Origin: Hysterium pulicare CBS 123377
Taxonomy: Eukaryota; Ascomycota; Dothideomycetes; Hysteriales; Hysteriaceae
Direction: 5' to 3'
DNA: 64,000 nt
NCBI GenBank assembly: GCA_000467715.1
Contig: AJFK01000305.1
Location: 62,001-126,000 of the forward strand
Shown here: positions 33,977 through 45,619 of the stretch, in pieces
Position numbering within the stretch: position 1 is the stretch's first letter
Layout: each line of letters starts with the position of its first letter
Translations under genes and position numbers: made by a program
The notes under the pieces: generated by a model
What the model was told of the DNA's origin: nothing
Database searches by the model: none
Seen by the model: the letters and a program-made list of their open reading frames with translations, nothing else

Positions 33977-35338
33977 ATGGCGGAGCTCACAACCACAAAA
34001 CTGAACCCGGAAGCGCATCTGCTCCTCGTACGTCCCCTGCCCCAAGCTCCATCTGACTCTGATGTACCTCATCTGACAGTTCACTCTTTCTGAAATAGGA
34101 CCAACCTCTTCTCCGCATGCCCTATGAGCTCTCACGCAAAAATTTCAAAACGGCACAGCGGTACCTAGAACGAGAGGAGAAACACATACTCTCCCAGCTC
34201 AAGTCCACCGCGCAAGCCGCTGCGCAAGTCGTTGCGAACGGGGGGTCACAAGATCCGACATTGCAGAGCTTGGATGCTATGATTTCACGAATGCAAGGAT
34301 TGAAGAGGAAATTGGAAGGTCTACATGAAGAAGAGATGAAGATACACAAGTCTAGTCAGGCCAGGGTACAGCATCTACAGGACTTGTACGAAGTACAGAG
34401 TTTGGTGGATGTCAAGTATGATGACTGGTCTCGCATTCGTCTCTCTCGCTTGATTGTCGATTATCTTCTTCGCTCGGGCTATGTCGCCTCTGCTACGGCG
34501 CTCGCGAATGAGAAGGATATTATCGACCTAGTGGACATAGACGCATTCGTCGCCTGCCACCGTATCGAGTGCTCCTTGCGCGAGCATCACAAATCCATGG
34601 ATGCGCTTGGGTGGTGTCTAGACAACAAGCAAACGTTGAAGAAGATGGGCAGTGGTCTCGAGTTTGAGTTGAGATTGCAACAATTCATTGAGCTAGTCAG
34701 GCAGGGGAAGAATGAAGACGATGTAAGAAGAGTGGTCGAGGCTAGGGAGCATGCGAAGAAATACTTGAGTAAGGAGGGCGATATGGCATTGGTGGGTAAG
34801 GCAGCGGTATTGTTGGCTTTTGACCCAGATACTCCTGTGGAGCCTTACAAGGTATGTCATCACCTTTAACTAATTTCAACGATAATGCTAATTCAGCTAT
34901 CTATAGTCATTATATTCCGCGGATAGGTGGGACTTCCTCGCCAGCCTGTTCATCAAAACCCACAACGAGCTCTTCTCCCTTCCCTCACGCCCGCTTCTTC
35001 ACATCGCCCTCAGCGCTGGTCTCTCTGCCCTCAAAACGCCTTCCTGCCACTCTCAATACGCATCTTCCTCCTCGAATGCCTCCTCGTCCACCACTACGGT
35101 GTGTCCAATTTGCTCCACCGAACTCAACGAGCTGGCAAGGAATGTGCCGTACGCCCATCATACAAAGAGCTATGTTGAGAATGACCCGGTGGTCTTGCCC
35201 AATGGACGCATCTATGGACGGGAGCGATTGTATGCGGTCAATGAGAAGGTTGGTACGGAGAGGGGGATGGTCAGGGACCCCACGGATCTGCAACAGGTGT
35301 TTGAAGAAAAAGAGATCAAGAAGGTGTTCATCTCCTAG
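33977..35338 (+). CDS. FYV10: GID/CTLH E3 ligase subunit FYV10 (GID9, MAEA-like)
   Basis: Three exons (33977-34027, 34099-34851, 34907-35338), all phase 0, give about 411 aa. After a coiled N-terminal part come a LisH motif (RLSRLIVDYLLRSGYVASA, about residue 131), a CTLH region with LRLQQFIELVRQGK, and the CRA segment. The C-terminus has the degenerate GID-type RING, CPICSTELNELARNVPYAHH near residue 335, ending in DPTDLQQVFEEKEIKKVFIS. With Gid2/RMND5 it forms the catalytic pair that ubiquitylates gluconeogenic enzymes when glucose returns. Length matches the family (about 400 aa). Confidence 0.93.
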
Positions 35339-35603
35339 GCTATTTCGCACCCCCTTGGTGTGGAGTCTATATTCTTTGGCCTTGCAAATCCTGAATAGGA
35401 TTGGTGTTCATTCTCTGGAGTATTTTTCCTCTTATGTGGGGAATATTGGCTGTGGACTTGCGTACTCCAGACTGGATTGGTGTATTTTACGGCATAGCGT
35501 GGTGTTGGCGGATTGATCTTTCTTCCTGGGCTCACCTAGTGAGCGGATTATACATACCCCAATGGCAGTCCCTGATTGAGGGCTCGTTATCAGATAAAGG
35601 TCT

Positions 35604-36559
35604 TCAATCATTATCTGAATAGTCGTCCGAATCATTATCGCCTTTCTTCCTCTTTTTTCCCTTTCTATTGCTCTCCCTATCGCCATCTTCTTTCCCCTCT
35701 GGCTTCTCGAAGACAAATGTCCTAGCGGTCCTCTCCTCTCCCTTCCATGCACCCCCACCCTCCAGTGTCCCCAACGTCCTAACATGCGAATACCCAGGAT
35801 ACAGTCCCCAATCAAAGCGAGAACTCTCCACAACCGTCAATCCAGCATGGCGCGCCAGATCTCTGACGTTCCAGAGCGTGTAAGGTTCTCCCTCGAACAA
35901 AGTGACTAGGATACGACCTCCAGGCGAGAGAAGAGGGATGGACGAGGTGAAGAAGTTCACAAGTAGAGATTGGTTTGCGCGAACTTGGCGGTTCACGTCA
36001 GTGGAGAGGCCGCCTGTGTGTGGGAAATTAAAGATGATGTGCGTGAAGGGGGAAAGTTGGCGGAGTGGCTTGTAAGTCTGGAGCTTCGTGGCGTCGATTG
36101 AGTGGTGGAAAGGCACGGGTGGGTCGAGGGAGGATAGAGAGGTGATTATGGGGGAGGCGGTGGGATATTTGGAGAGGACGTCGGCGTGAGAGTCGAAGCT
36201 TGTTGCTGTTACGGAGGCGCATCCATGATGGGTTACTAGGCTATTTGCGAAGGAGAAGTCGCCTGTAATCATCATTCCAAGTATCAGCTTCGGTTTTTTG
36301 TGTTCTCAATTGCTGGACTTTGGGTTGGATTACCTTCTCCGATTAATAATATGTTGTCATATGGGCTAAATGGTAGATCGTGCTGCCACTGCGCCTGCGC
36401 ATTCGAGCTCTTAGATTTCTTGGATGCTGTAGATCGGATGGATGGTTTCCCCTGTTGTGGCTTTTGATATTTGGTTACTTTGCGGTGGTGGGTGGTGGCC
36501 TTTTGTTTCTGCGTTCTTTTGGCTTCTCGGCGTGCCTTTTTGGCTTTGGATTTGCTCAT
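35604..36559 (-). CDS. BMT5: 25S rRNA (uridine-N3)-methyltransferase BMT5-like
   Basis: Two exons (36334-36559 and 35604-36262) give about 294 aa. A very basic, Lys/Arg-rich N-terminus is a likely nucleolar signal. The Rossmann-like DUF2431 domain begins DNILLIGEGDFSFANSLVTH, with the SAM-binding GEGDFSFA loop restored across the intron. It continues FTHIIFNFPHTGG and NQSLLVNFFTSSIPLLSPGGRI. An acidic/basic low-complexity tail ends the protein. Yeast Bmt5 makes m3U2634 in 25S rRNA. It is convergent with FYV10. Confidence 0.9.
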
Positions 36560-37100
36560 TGTTGGTAGAAATAGGGTGGTGTTGGCAGGAATGGTGATGG
36601 GGGTTCGGAGGTGTCTGCGGGGAGAAATTCATGTTGCTGCCGAGGGAGGGATCGTGAACTCCTACGCGACGCTTGGTGAACTTTGTTATGGCATGAACAA
36701 GCATCTTTGATGCCATGAAAGTAATAGAAATCCTTTATTCAGATGCAAATAAAAGATTCTATATCATTTTCCGGTCAATACATGTTGACCTCCGAGGTCT
36801 TCAGCTTGTCTAGATTCTATGTGAAACTACTGTAGGCGATACTCTCGACCACTTCACTCAAAACTCCCGAAGTCTTATTTCATTGATTTAATGTGTCATA
36901 TTCTGTGTTACTGCTCTCTTTGGACGAACTACGCGAATAGCATATTAAACTTTTCCAATCATTTAATCAATTAATGATTACGCATAAGACCTTCGAAACA
37001 TGACGGCGAGCCTATTTAAGAGTTTATGAAGAGACGTGGTTGAGGATCTTGGCAGTAAGTCATACTTTCTGGCTATCATTTATAAATAAGATCTTCTTTT
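36560..37100. other. Spacer, AT-rich
   Basis: Low-GC sequence between BMT5 and the decayed frame. A TTTATAAATAAG stretch at about 37079-37090 resembles a TATA box for the rightward frame. No other feature seen. Confidence 0.3.
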
Positions 37101-37149
37101 CGCTCAATCTTCAATCGTCTGGAGCTACCTTGAGTCTCTAGCTCCCATC

Positions 37150-37927
37150 TCGTCCCGCATCCTCAAAGTGCTACTTGCTAGTTTCTCCATCGCGCCCGAC
37201 TTCTAGCACATCCAGCGCCCTCTAGGAGTCGCTTCAGAGTGCTGTCGCGAGCGCTGCAGCTTCCTATACAGCACTTAACGCCTTCTACGGGTCGTGTTCA
37301 AGACCTTCCTCAATTTTCCACCTCGATTTTTATCTCACGATAGATACCGAATCACCATCAAGTCGCCCGGATCCCCTCCTCACACCATCCACATCTTCAA
37401 GCCCAAAAAGCCCCCATAGTGCTACACTACCAAGCCTGGCATTTTGTCAAAAGGATGATGCCAGCGAACTTTTAGAAAGTACCGCCACAGCTGAAGACGC
37501 TGAAGATGCTGAAGAGCGAGAGTTCGCTATCCTGGAAGAAGCCAGGAAACAACCGCCTCGACTTTCTAAACGCATCACTGAAAAGAAGATGAAAAGAGCC
37601 TTGAAAGTTTGGGACTTCCAAAAGCTCTACTACGACCAAGGAACTGAAGTTATAGATGCGATAGAGGATATCTTCTTATAACCTGGGGAAACGTGGGAGA
37701 GTTCGAAGGGAAAGGCATACTTCTTGTACTCTTTATTGCAGAGAGCGTTGACAAAAATCCTTTGCGGCTATGGATTCAGAACTTTTGCGTATGATCATGC
37801 AAACGGGCAGAGTCGCTTGAGGGCTTATCCAAGGAAAGGAGCACCTACTCCTAAGCTCCCGAAGTGGCTTCAAATCTCGTACATCGTGCCTGAAAAGGGG
37901 ATGGACTTAGTCATAATACCTGATTGA
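37150..37927 (+). pseudogene. Decayed reading frame of unknown family
   Basis: One plus-strand frame stays coding-like for about 250 codons, with a Ser/Pro-rich first half, an acidic Ala/Glu patch, then KRITEKKMKRALKVWDFQ and later KILCGYGFRTFAYDHANG and PKLPKWLQISYIVPEKGMD. It is interrupted by about three in-frame stops, and no ATG opens it. Uniform character on both sides of the interruptions argues for a once intact protein. Small introns could explain one or two breaks, since acceptor-like CTCTAG strings are present. No known domain is recognised, so I cannot say whether it was a host gene or part of a mobile element. Confidence 0.45.
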
Positions 37928-38384
37928 TAGAAAATCATAAGACAAGTCTCGCGAGTTTACATCTAGCGACTCTCGCTCACTCATGATGTTACCATCTCCA
38001 TTCATCTTGTTTTCTCTAGCTACAGGTATGCACAGCCATTGCTAGAAAAGACATAATTCCATTTCCGCATCATGATACCAAAAAGGTAGGGAAATCCAGC
38101 ACTAAAAGAAACCCAACACCGGGCCAACAGGCAGACAGGATTGCCGTTGAATATCCACTATGCATGTCGCCTGCTCTATCGATCAAAAACTCCGCAAAAC
38201 CAAACCTTACCTTAGGTACCAGCAGAAGAAGCAGAATAGCTAGATGCTTTGACCTGAAATTTCCAGGACCATACCAGAGGTCATGCCATGCCGTCATTAG
38301 GTTATTCACAAGAGATGAAAGAAAGGAGAGAGTAAATACAGCCAGCCAGCTGCACATTTGTCCGACTTCAAGTGAAGCCATAGC
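37928..38384. other. 3' flank of the unknown conserved gene
   Basis: About 460 bases holding the 3' UTR of the minus-strand gene to the right. No gene or repeat recognised. Confidence 0.3.
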
Positions 38385-40294
38385 CTAGCGCAACTGGCAT
38401 GCAGGGAAGTATCGTGGGCCGGAGAAGCCATGGAAGAGGACGGACTCGATGTCGATGTTGCCATCATGCAATGGGCTCCAGAGCTTCAGCAGGACAAACT
38501 TGCCGGAGCTAATCATATGGGTAGGTCACGTCAGATCAGATTCCTTAGGGAGCCTGTGCACGAGGGAGGGTGATTGTTTGGGCATGAGGCTTCAGGCTTC
38601 AGGGCACAGGATAGGGAGAAACAAAACTTACACAGGGGGGTCAAATTTGACTGTAATCTTATTCTTATGCTTGGCAATGAAGAATCTGGCATGTGGCGCG
38701 AGCAAGTTCTCAGCTTCCGGCGACACATCTTTGAGCTCAATACGGCTGGGCGTACGAAGACGAGAGGCACGGATGTAACCGACATCATCGCGGCGGCGAC
38801 CTGGCGTCCAATTGCCAGAGACCAAAGGCAAAAAGTCATCTTCATCATCGTCACTATCTGGGCGCCAGCGACTATCACGTCTGAGGCGATCAGCCATGAC
38901 TGCAGCACTGGGTTGGCCGTCTTCCCGATCGGAATCGCCATCGCTTTCAGTCGTGACAGTGAATGGCGGTGGGGTTGGCGCGGATACTCCGGCTGCAGTT
39001 GTCGAGAAGGATTCTGTGACTGGCCAGTCGCAGTTTTCGGGCAGAGTCGCATTGCTGGATGAAGACGTGCCTTGGTCACGAGTCCTCAATTGAGCCCGAA
39101 TCCGACGAGAGATGTCACTGCGCTGGTGACGCCGCTGCTGAAGTGCGAGTCGCTCAATTTGCTCTTCCATTGCTTCTTCACGGCCCGCACGGGAGTTTGC
39201 CCATACCTCGGGATCGTTAAGACTCTCTTGGAAAGAAAGAAGCTCTTCTTCGTGGGAGCTTGACGATGAGTTGGAAGAGTGACGAGGCGATGGGGAACTA
39301 TATTCGATCTTGTATCCCGCGGTACCGGCAAGCAGTTCTTCCTGAGACATTGAAACAAAGATCATTCCTTCTTGAACTCTACATTCTGAATTAGTAAAAT
39401 GGCAATACATTAGTAGGTGGACGGATCAACCCACGGAGCAGTGAAACCGCGTTCCGGTGCCTTGATGACCACCTTTTCCAAGCAGAACGTTGTTTCGCCT
39501 TGATGTTTCAGTAGCAAGTTGCAACGAGAGCTCTGCGTGCAATACACGCTCTTGTCGTTCTTTAACACATTTTCGATCTTGTGAAGACCATGCGACGAGT
39601 GCTCGTCGTATTCTCCTCCATCGCAGCTCACAATCTCCATCTTTAGGCGGCCAGGTACAACTTGACCGTAGTGCCCGTACCGAAACCCGTCAGAAACTTG
39701 TATACTCTTTTCATGTTCAAGCTTCCTTCGCTTGTTTCGTCGGCGGGCTCCCTCCAAGTCACCGGGTGGCGATCGTCTACCGGAGGTAGAGACTGATGGA
39801 AAGCCAAATGAGAAAATGTTAGGCGGCATTTCAGAGTCGCCATTCATAGGGCTATTTGAGTCGTCCAATGAATCCAAGTCATTACTGCGCTGTTCCCGTT
39901 GCATGCGTTGACGGCGGAGGTTCTGGTAGCGTTCGCTAGGCATTGCTCGTGGTCTGTAGGTAGCCGACGAAGGAGCGGGTGGCGGAGGTCTGCGCAACGA
40001 CCCATCTCGAGCGTCCCTATCATTCGGAATAGAACGGCGAGGCGGCCGGCGTCTCCCAGGTTCAGGTCGAGGGCGAGGGGGCATTGGAACCTCGAGGTAA
40101 GTCTCCAAGCGGTCTCTTGCGGCGGTCTCGCGGGCAGCGCGATCTTGCTCTCTATCCCTCTCCAAGGTGTCACGAAGTTGCTGGAGCAGAGTATTGGTAG
40201 GTTGGTCCGCCGGAGCGGGAGAAGCTGATGCAGGAGGGAAATCGAAGTTGCCAGACATGGTGGACAAAGGATTGGTTGGGGGTGGCCTAGGCAT
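38385..40294 (-). CDS. Conserved, mostly disordered protein of unknown function
   Basis: Three exons (39435-40294, 38632-39378, 38385-38508) join in frame to about 576 aa. The N-terminal 190 residues are Arg/Pro-rich with a predicted coiled segment (LLQQLRDTLERDREQDRAAR) and a basic RRRNKRRK patch. A folded core follows from about residue 200: YGHYGQVVPGRLKMEIVSCD, KNDKSVYCTQSSRCNLLLKH, FCLEKVVIKAPERGFTAPVQ, then EGMIFVSMSQEELL. A Ser/Asp-rich disordered region precedes a C-terminal HARFFIAKHKNKITVKFDPP that is completed by the last exon. The core looks like a beta-rich ligand or adaptor domain, but I cannot name it. Head-to-head with AOS1. Alternative start: ATG at 40258. Confidence 0.75.
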
Positions 40295-40598
40295 GGATGA
40301 CGTTGCTTCTGTGCGGTGTCGGACTTGTCATTTGAGAGGAGAGCGGTTCTTGTGTTCAGTCTATGGTGGGCAATAGGAATTGAGGCAGGTCGGAGGTAGG
40401 AGATTGGTGTAGGTTTGATGGATTCAGGTTTATGCTCAGCGGTGATGTGATGAGGCCCTGAGGTGACCCCCACCAAAGCTTGGCAATTCGCCGTAGCCCG
40501 TCGTGAGGCTGAAGCTAGCTCAGGAACGCCCCAGCTTTCTGGAGAGCTTTACATTCACACCTTGACAACGATCTTCATACATATACAGCAGAGCAACG
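40295..40598. promoter_or_regulatory. Compact bidirectional promoter
   Basis: Only 304 bases separate the ATGs of the unknown conserved gene (minus) and AOS1 (plus), so they must share promoter DNA. No TATA box seen. Confidence 0.5.
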
Positions 40599-41963
40599 AT
40601 GGATGAATTGGCTGCCCAGCCAAGCTCCTCCAATGGGACTTTTCCGGCCGAAGATGCGGCTGGCGACACGGTTGCTGCAGTAGCTCAGGCGCAAACTATC
40701 AGTGCAGGTTTGTCGCGACATAAGAGACCTCCGGGCTTGTGACGTAGACTGACAAGAGACGGCAGATGAGATTGCTCTATATGATCGCCAAATCCGCCTC
40801 TGGGGTGTTCAAGCTCAAGAGAAGTGAGTCTACATCACCACCTCCACAGACTGAACGTCTCGTACTGACAACTTATGTCAGGATTCGCACAGCAAACATC
40901 CTCCTCGTTTCGATCAAAGCTCTTGCAAACGAAGTAGCGAAGAATCTAGTACTAGCCGGCATCGGCTCCCTGACAATCGCAGACAGCGAATTGGTAACGG
41001 AAGATGACCTTGGTTCGCAGTTCTTCGTCTCCGAAGTAGACGTAGGCAAAAACGTAAGCAAACATGTCATTCTTTTTATTCAACTAAATTGAGAGTGTAC
41101 AGCGTGCAGAAGCCGCTGCGCCCCAGATCCAAAAACTCAATCCCCGTGTCAAGATCAACGTCATAACTCAAGACATCCGAATACAAGGGCCAGAATTCTA
41201 CGCCCCTTTCGACGTAGTTATAGCCACCGATCTCGATTTCATCAGTCTCTCCACACTCAATGCTGCAACACGCCTCTCAAATCGCGCATTCTATGCCGCC
41301 GGTGCCCACGGTTTCTACGGCTACATATTTGTAGATCTCATAAACCATGAATATGTCATTGAGAGGGAGAAATCCAACGTACCCACCGTGTTGCGTGCAG
41401 AATCTGCGACTCGGTCCATAGTAGCCAGCACGACGAAGAAGGAGAATGGGAAGGTGATAGAGATGGTTATGAAGCGAGAGCTCTATACTCCACTTCTACT
41501 GGCAAATACATCCCCATTATCGCCGGACATGCTGCATAATCGCCGCAAGATGCGCCAAGTCACACCCCTTCTAACCTGCATGCGGGCACTCTGGGAATAC
41601 CAGAAGCTATGTGGCGCGAAACTTCCTTCTCCTCACTCACACACTGATCTGCAACTCTTCACTACCCTCGCCACGGAGAAGCATAAGGAGTTCCAATTAC
41701 CGCCGGAGACTCTAAAATCCGAATTCCTCCGCAGCTTCCTGCAGAACCTGGGCAGCGAGCTGGCACCCGTCACGGCATTCTTAGGAGGACAGTTAGCGCA
41801 GGATGTGATTAATGTGCTGGGCAAGAGAGAGCAACCAATTCAGAACCTTATGCTGTTCGACGGTGAAGAGAGTAAGGGGCCCATCTATGCATTACATCCG
41901 ATCTTTGAGGATCCAATTGTGCCAATGGTGCCATTGGTAGATGCGTCGGTTGTGGCTCTCTGA
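40599..41963 (+). CDS. AOS1: SUMO-activating enzyme subunit 1 (AOS1)
   Basis: Four exons (40599-40707, 40766-40823, 40882-41053, 41103-41963) give about 399 aa. The ThiF/E1-like fold starts with DEIALYDRQIRLWGVQAQEK (family signature RQIRLWG), then ANILLVSIKALANEVAKNLVLAGIGSLT. The usual glycine of the nucleotide loop is replaced within VSIKALANE, as in other Aos1 proteins. There is no catalytic Cys, which lies in the partner Uba2. The C-terminus holds VTAFLGGQLAQDVINVLGKR. With Uba2 it adenylates SUMO and passes it to Ubc9, in the nucleus. Every junction preserves family sequence. Confidence 0.94.
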
Positions 41964-42159
41964 AGAGACGAGCAGCAACACGTATTTATGATAAGATGGA
42001 TGAGGTAAATCGGGACATGGAGATCACATGAAGAAATCGTGCTGATTCTGGCGATCTACATTTTCGCCGACGCACTAGGCCGCAGCGCAAGGCTGGAAGA
42101 ACAGGAAAGGATACCCCTACACTCCAGCGCAATGGAGTGAAAAGAATATAATCAAGCTT

Positions 42160-43964
42160 TTACTTAACTTTCTTCTCGCGCATCTCATTTTGGCTCCCCT
42201 CAGTCCAAGAAACCCCAAACAGTTTCCAGACCAACCACAGAAAACCCAAAACCACTATAACCACCGTGCCCCACTCCACATACTGCGCCCTATCCAAATC
42301 TAACACCGGCACCTGAACTCTCTCTACAAGTTTAGTTATATTCGTCGTTGGAGGCACGTGATAAAACATAGTCTTGGGTCCGAACAACGCCTCATACCCA
42401 AGATGAATCCTATCAAAAGGATTCACATTCATCTTGGCTCCCTCCTCCGCTCTACAAGCCCAAAAGACAACGGGCCAGGGCACGGGAACTTCCTCTAACC
42501 CGTTCTTTCCTTCGTTCGGAGGCAAGTACCTCAAGTGCAAGGGAATCGACACCGTCCACTCGCTCTGAATCTCCCTCGCCCCAGCAGTTTCAGAATCTGG
42601 AATAGCGACTTCAAAAAGCGCGGCGCTCCCCCACTCACTCACGACCCAATCCGGCGCCTCGAGATCCGTGGCTCCGCTGAGCGAGCGTAGGGAGATGAGA
42701 TTTTTGGAGGCGAGGAAGAGAGGGTCTTGAAATTGGTATTTGTCGATGAAGAGGTAGGAGGGGAGAGTCAGATGGGTGTGGAGACTGCATGTTTCGGATG
42801 GGGGCGTAAGGGAGGAGCGGGGTAGGGTAAGACTTAGAGATGGGTGGAGGCCTGTTGGATGATTGAAATGCGTGGTGTAGGTTAGAGGGACGGTGGATGG
42901 GGATCTGGGGAGGGGGTGGTGGCGGCTGGGGGCTGAGAAGCGGGTTGATTCTAGGGGTGATGTTAGCTTGACTATTTCTGGTGAGGCAGGGTTCGACGGA
43001 GTGAGAAGAATTGGGTATCAATAGTAGTGAAAGGACATACTTGGTTTCGTGTCCTTTCCGAGTACTGTGAGGAATCCACTGAAGGCCAATTCCTCAGCAT
43101 CAACGGCTTTCTCGTTTGTCAAAATGCCGACTTCTATTGTTTCGCCCATCTGGCGTAAAATGATCGACTCAATCCAGCTTCCCAAGCTCGGCTCACGTGC
43201 CCAGAATGCATTGAGGGTTAAGGCATGAGATATAGTATCGAAGTCAAGATCAACATAAGTTGCTGTTAGTAGCGATGTAGCATGCCCTTGGCAGGTGGCG
43301 TTAGAAGATGCACAAAGCTTTTGCTGAATATATGTAACGAAGCCCTTCAGGGAGGGGAGGGGTTGGTAGTATTGCGACGCTGAGGACATGGAAAAACGCT
43401 CCGAAAGGATCGGCATTGGTATGAAGGTGTTCTGTAGGGAATTAAGCGGTAGCATGAAAGTCGGACAAAATCAAATTACCTTGGGAGATTCGCATTTGAG
43501 ATCATCACTGAAGACCTTTTTAAGAAGGGGGCATAGCAACTCACTATGAACGCACACAAAGGGTTAGATTCGAGGCAGGTTTTTGGAGTATTAATTGTAT
43601 ACAAATTTCTGGACCTACGCTGATGTGTTCTTCTGGGGCGTGAAGAATCCATGTAATCCAGGTGAAAGGCGAGAAACAAAAGGTGGAATTGCTGTGTACG
43701 GGGTTTCAGACACCCAGCGAATATGTAGCTCATGGCACGGTCTCAGCACTCGAAATAACTATATCCATCAACATTATCCTTCGGCAGTCTATTTTCAAAA
43801 TTAGAGACTCGTACCTCCTGAGGCAGTTCATCCAAGCCAAGTGTAAGCCTATGCTCTTTTGCAGCATTAATAGAACTAAGCGTGAAAGCTCCATCTTCGA
43901 CACTTAGTTGATCTGGCGTGAAATTATCCGGATCATGGACCAAATACGTGATTCGTTGCTTCAT
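42160..43964 (-). CDS. PBN1: PBN1/PIG-X, GPI mannosyltransferase I regulatory subunit
   Basis: Five exons (43815-43964, 43619-43758, 43480-43543, 43041-43431, 42160-42971) join in frame to about 518 aa. The N-terminus starts MKQRITYLVHDPDNFTPDQL. The next exons read RPCHELHIRWVSETPYTAIP and VSRLSPGLHGFFTPQ, recalling the Pbn1 N-terminal region. The C-terminal half has the PIG-X lumenal domain, including LPSYLFIDKYQFQDPLFL and PLHLRYLPP. A single membrane helix lies near the end (VVIVVLGFLWLVWKLFG) with a short cytoplasmic tail. Pbn1 stabilises Gpi14 in the ER for addition of the first GPI mannose. It shares a 265-bp divergent promoter with the SARAF-like gene. Confidence 0.88.
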
Positions 43965-44229
43965 TTTCGAGATATCTGAAGGACTCGTGCGGCTTCGCTG
44001 TCGCGTTTCGATATCCTCGTAATTTACACGCTATTCCTGTTGAAGCCATTTGTTACTCCCGCCAATGACGAACGCCGAGGAGCGCCTTTTTGAGCTTCCT
44101 TCGTTGCCTTTGCTGCCTTGGTGACTGAATGAAGGACCACCGTGTCCTTTAACAGTATTTGCCCCCGTTCATGTAGCACTATAAGCTTCACATCCCTCAA
44201 CTAATGCGTCTCAGCGCCGCCTACCAAGC

Positions 44230-45248
44230 ATGCATTACCTACAATTCTTATACCCGGCTCTGCTGGCGTCTACCTCACTTTTCGCGAGCATCGAAGCAGC
44301 TCGAACACCGTCTAACAGCGTTTTGCTTTCCAATGTAAAGGCTTTGACACTGCGGAAAGGCCTAAAGACGAGCCATAGACGCGTTTCTCCAATCCCGCAG
44401 GTACTTGAATCCTCCATCTCTCTCCGTTGCTATAGCTAATATTTTTGAAGCTCAAATGCATCGGTGGCAATGCCAAAGGCCTATACGAAGTCGATGTAAT
44501 GCGCTGCAAGAACTCCGGCTCCGACTACGATGACGATAACATCCAATGGACCTGCACCGCCGCCCTTCCCGAAGAATTCAAGCTAGGATCCACGGACGTC
44601 ATCTGTGAGGGGTATGCTTCCCCCGAAGATCCTTATATATTGAAAGGAAGTTGTGGGGTAGAATACAGACTTGTACTCACCTCTAAAGGAGAAGAGAAGC
44701 ATGGCAAGAACAAATGGTTCAGTAAGGGCCCAGGTGAGGATGAATATGGAGAGTCGACAGGAGACAAGGTGGCAAGTACCCTGTTTTGGATTATCTTTAT
44801 CGGAGTACTATTATGGATACTCTTCTCAGCTTGTGTTGTAAGAGGAGGCGATCCTCGTAGGCCAGATACTTGGCGTCCTGGCTTCGGCGGAGGAGGCGGA
44901 GGCGGTGGTGGTGGTGGATGGGGAGGGGGAAACGATGACCCGCCACCCCCTTACGACTCTCAATATCAACCTCCACCGAAACCGAGGACATATCAACAAC
45001 CATCTGGGCAAGGTTGGAGACCAGGCTTCTGGAGTGGTACTGGCGCGGGAGCCGCTGCTGGCTACATGGCTGGAAGAGCCGCAAATAGGAATAATGAAGG
45101 CAATTCAAGTCGGGGTGCCGGAGGAGGTGGGAGCAGTTGGTGGGGCAATGGGGAGGGAAGCTCGAGGTCTGCTTCTGGGTCATCTGGTTCTTCGAGCTCG
45201 TCAACAAGGTATGAGAGTACTGGGTTTGGGTCTACGTCTCGTAGATAG
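44230..45248 (+). CDS. SARAF-like regulator of store-operated calcium entry
   Basis: Two exons (44230-44400, 44451-45248) give about 322 aa. A signal peptide (MHYLQFLYPALLASTSLFAS) leads a lumenal domain with the SARAF pattern: VKALTLRKGLKT, then RCKNSGSDYDDDNIQWTCTA and VICEGYASPEDPYILKGSCG with paired cysteines. One transmembrane helix follows (TLFWIIFIGVLLWILFSACV). The cytoplasmic tail is extreme low complexity: a run of about eleven glycines, proline-rich PPPPYDSQYQPPPK, then Gly/Ser/Trp repeats. Animal SARAF turns off STIM-Orai calcium entry at the ER. STIM/Orai are generally lacking in fungi, so the fungal role is open. Confidence 0.88.
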
Positions 45249-45619
45249 GCCTATGGACCTTTCCAGAATTGGTTGGTATGATCTTTGCGCAAAAACCTTG
45301 TTTGCTTGTGCTGATGCCACGGTGGTTAAGAATAATATGGTATTCGACTTATCCGTACAATCCTCCAAGGCATAACCCATTGAACAGATTCGACCAAATT
45401 CCCTGTCGTCAGACCCGAGGTATGCTGACCACATATCAATGTTTTAATGATGGTAAATGTTCCCAAAATATGCTATCCGGAAACGCCCCAATAGGTCCTT
45501 TCTCAGAGATAATTGCAAAACGCCGTACTCCAGAGACATCGATCCCCTCTACAGGCCCTCTCATTTCCCAAGTTCGAAACCTCTGCATTGCCCAAGAGCT
45601 TTTCCTAGTTCGAGAACTC
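45249..45619. other. Convergent 3' spacer
   Basis: About 370 bases between the SARAF-like gene and the BTB-type gene. Nothing recognised. Confidence 0.35.

Noticed and set aside
1802-36559. RIX1, ARB1, BMT5 and MRPL7 as a ribosome-biogenesis cluster
   Set aside because: They are spread over 35 kb among unrelated genes. Chance co-occurrence of common housekeeping genes is the simpler reading.
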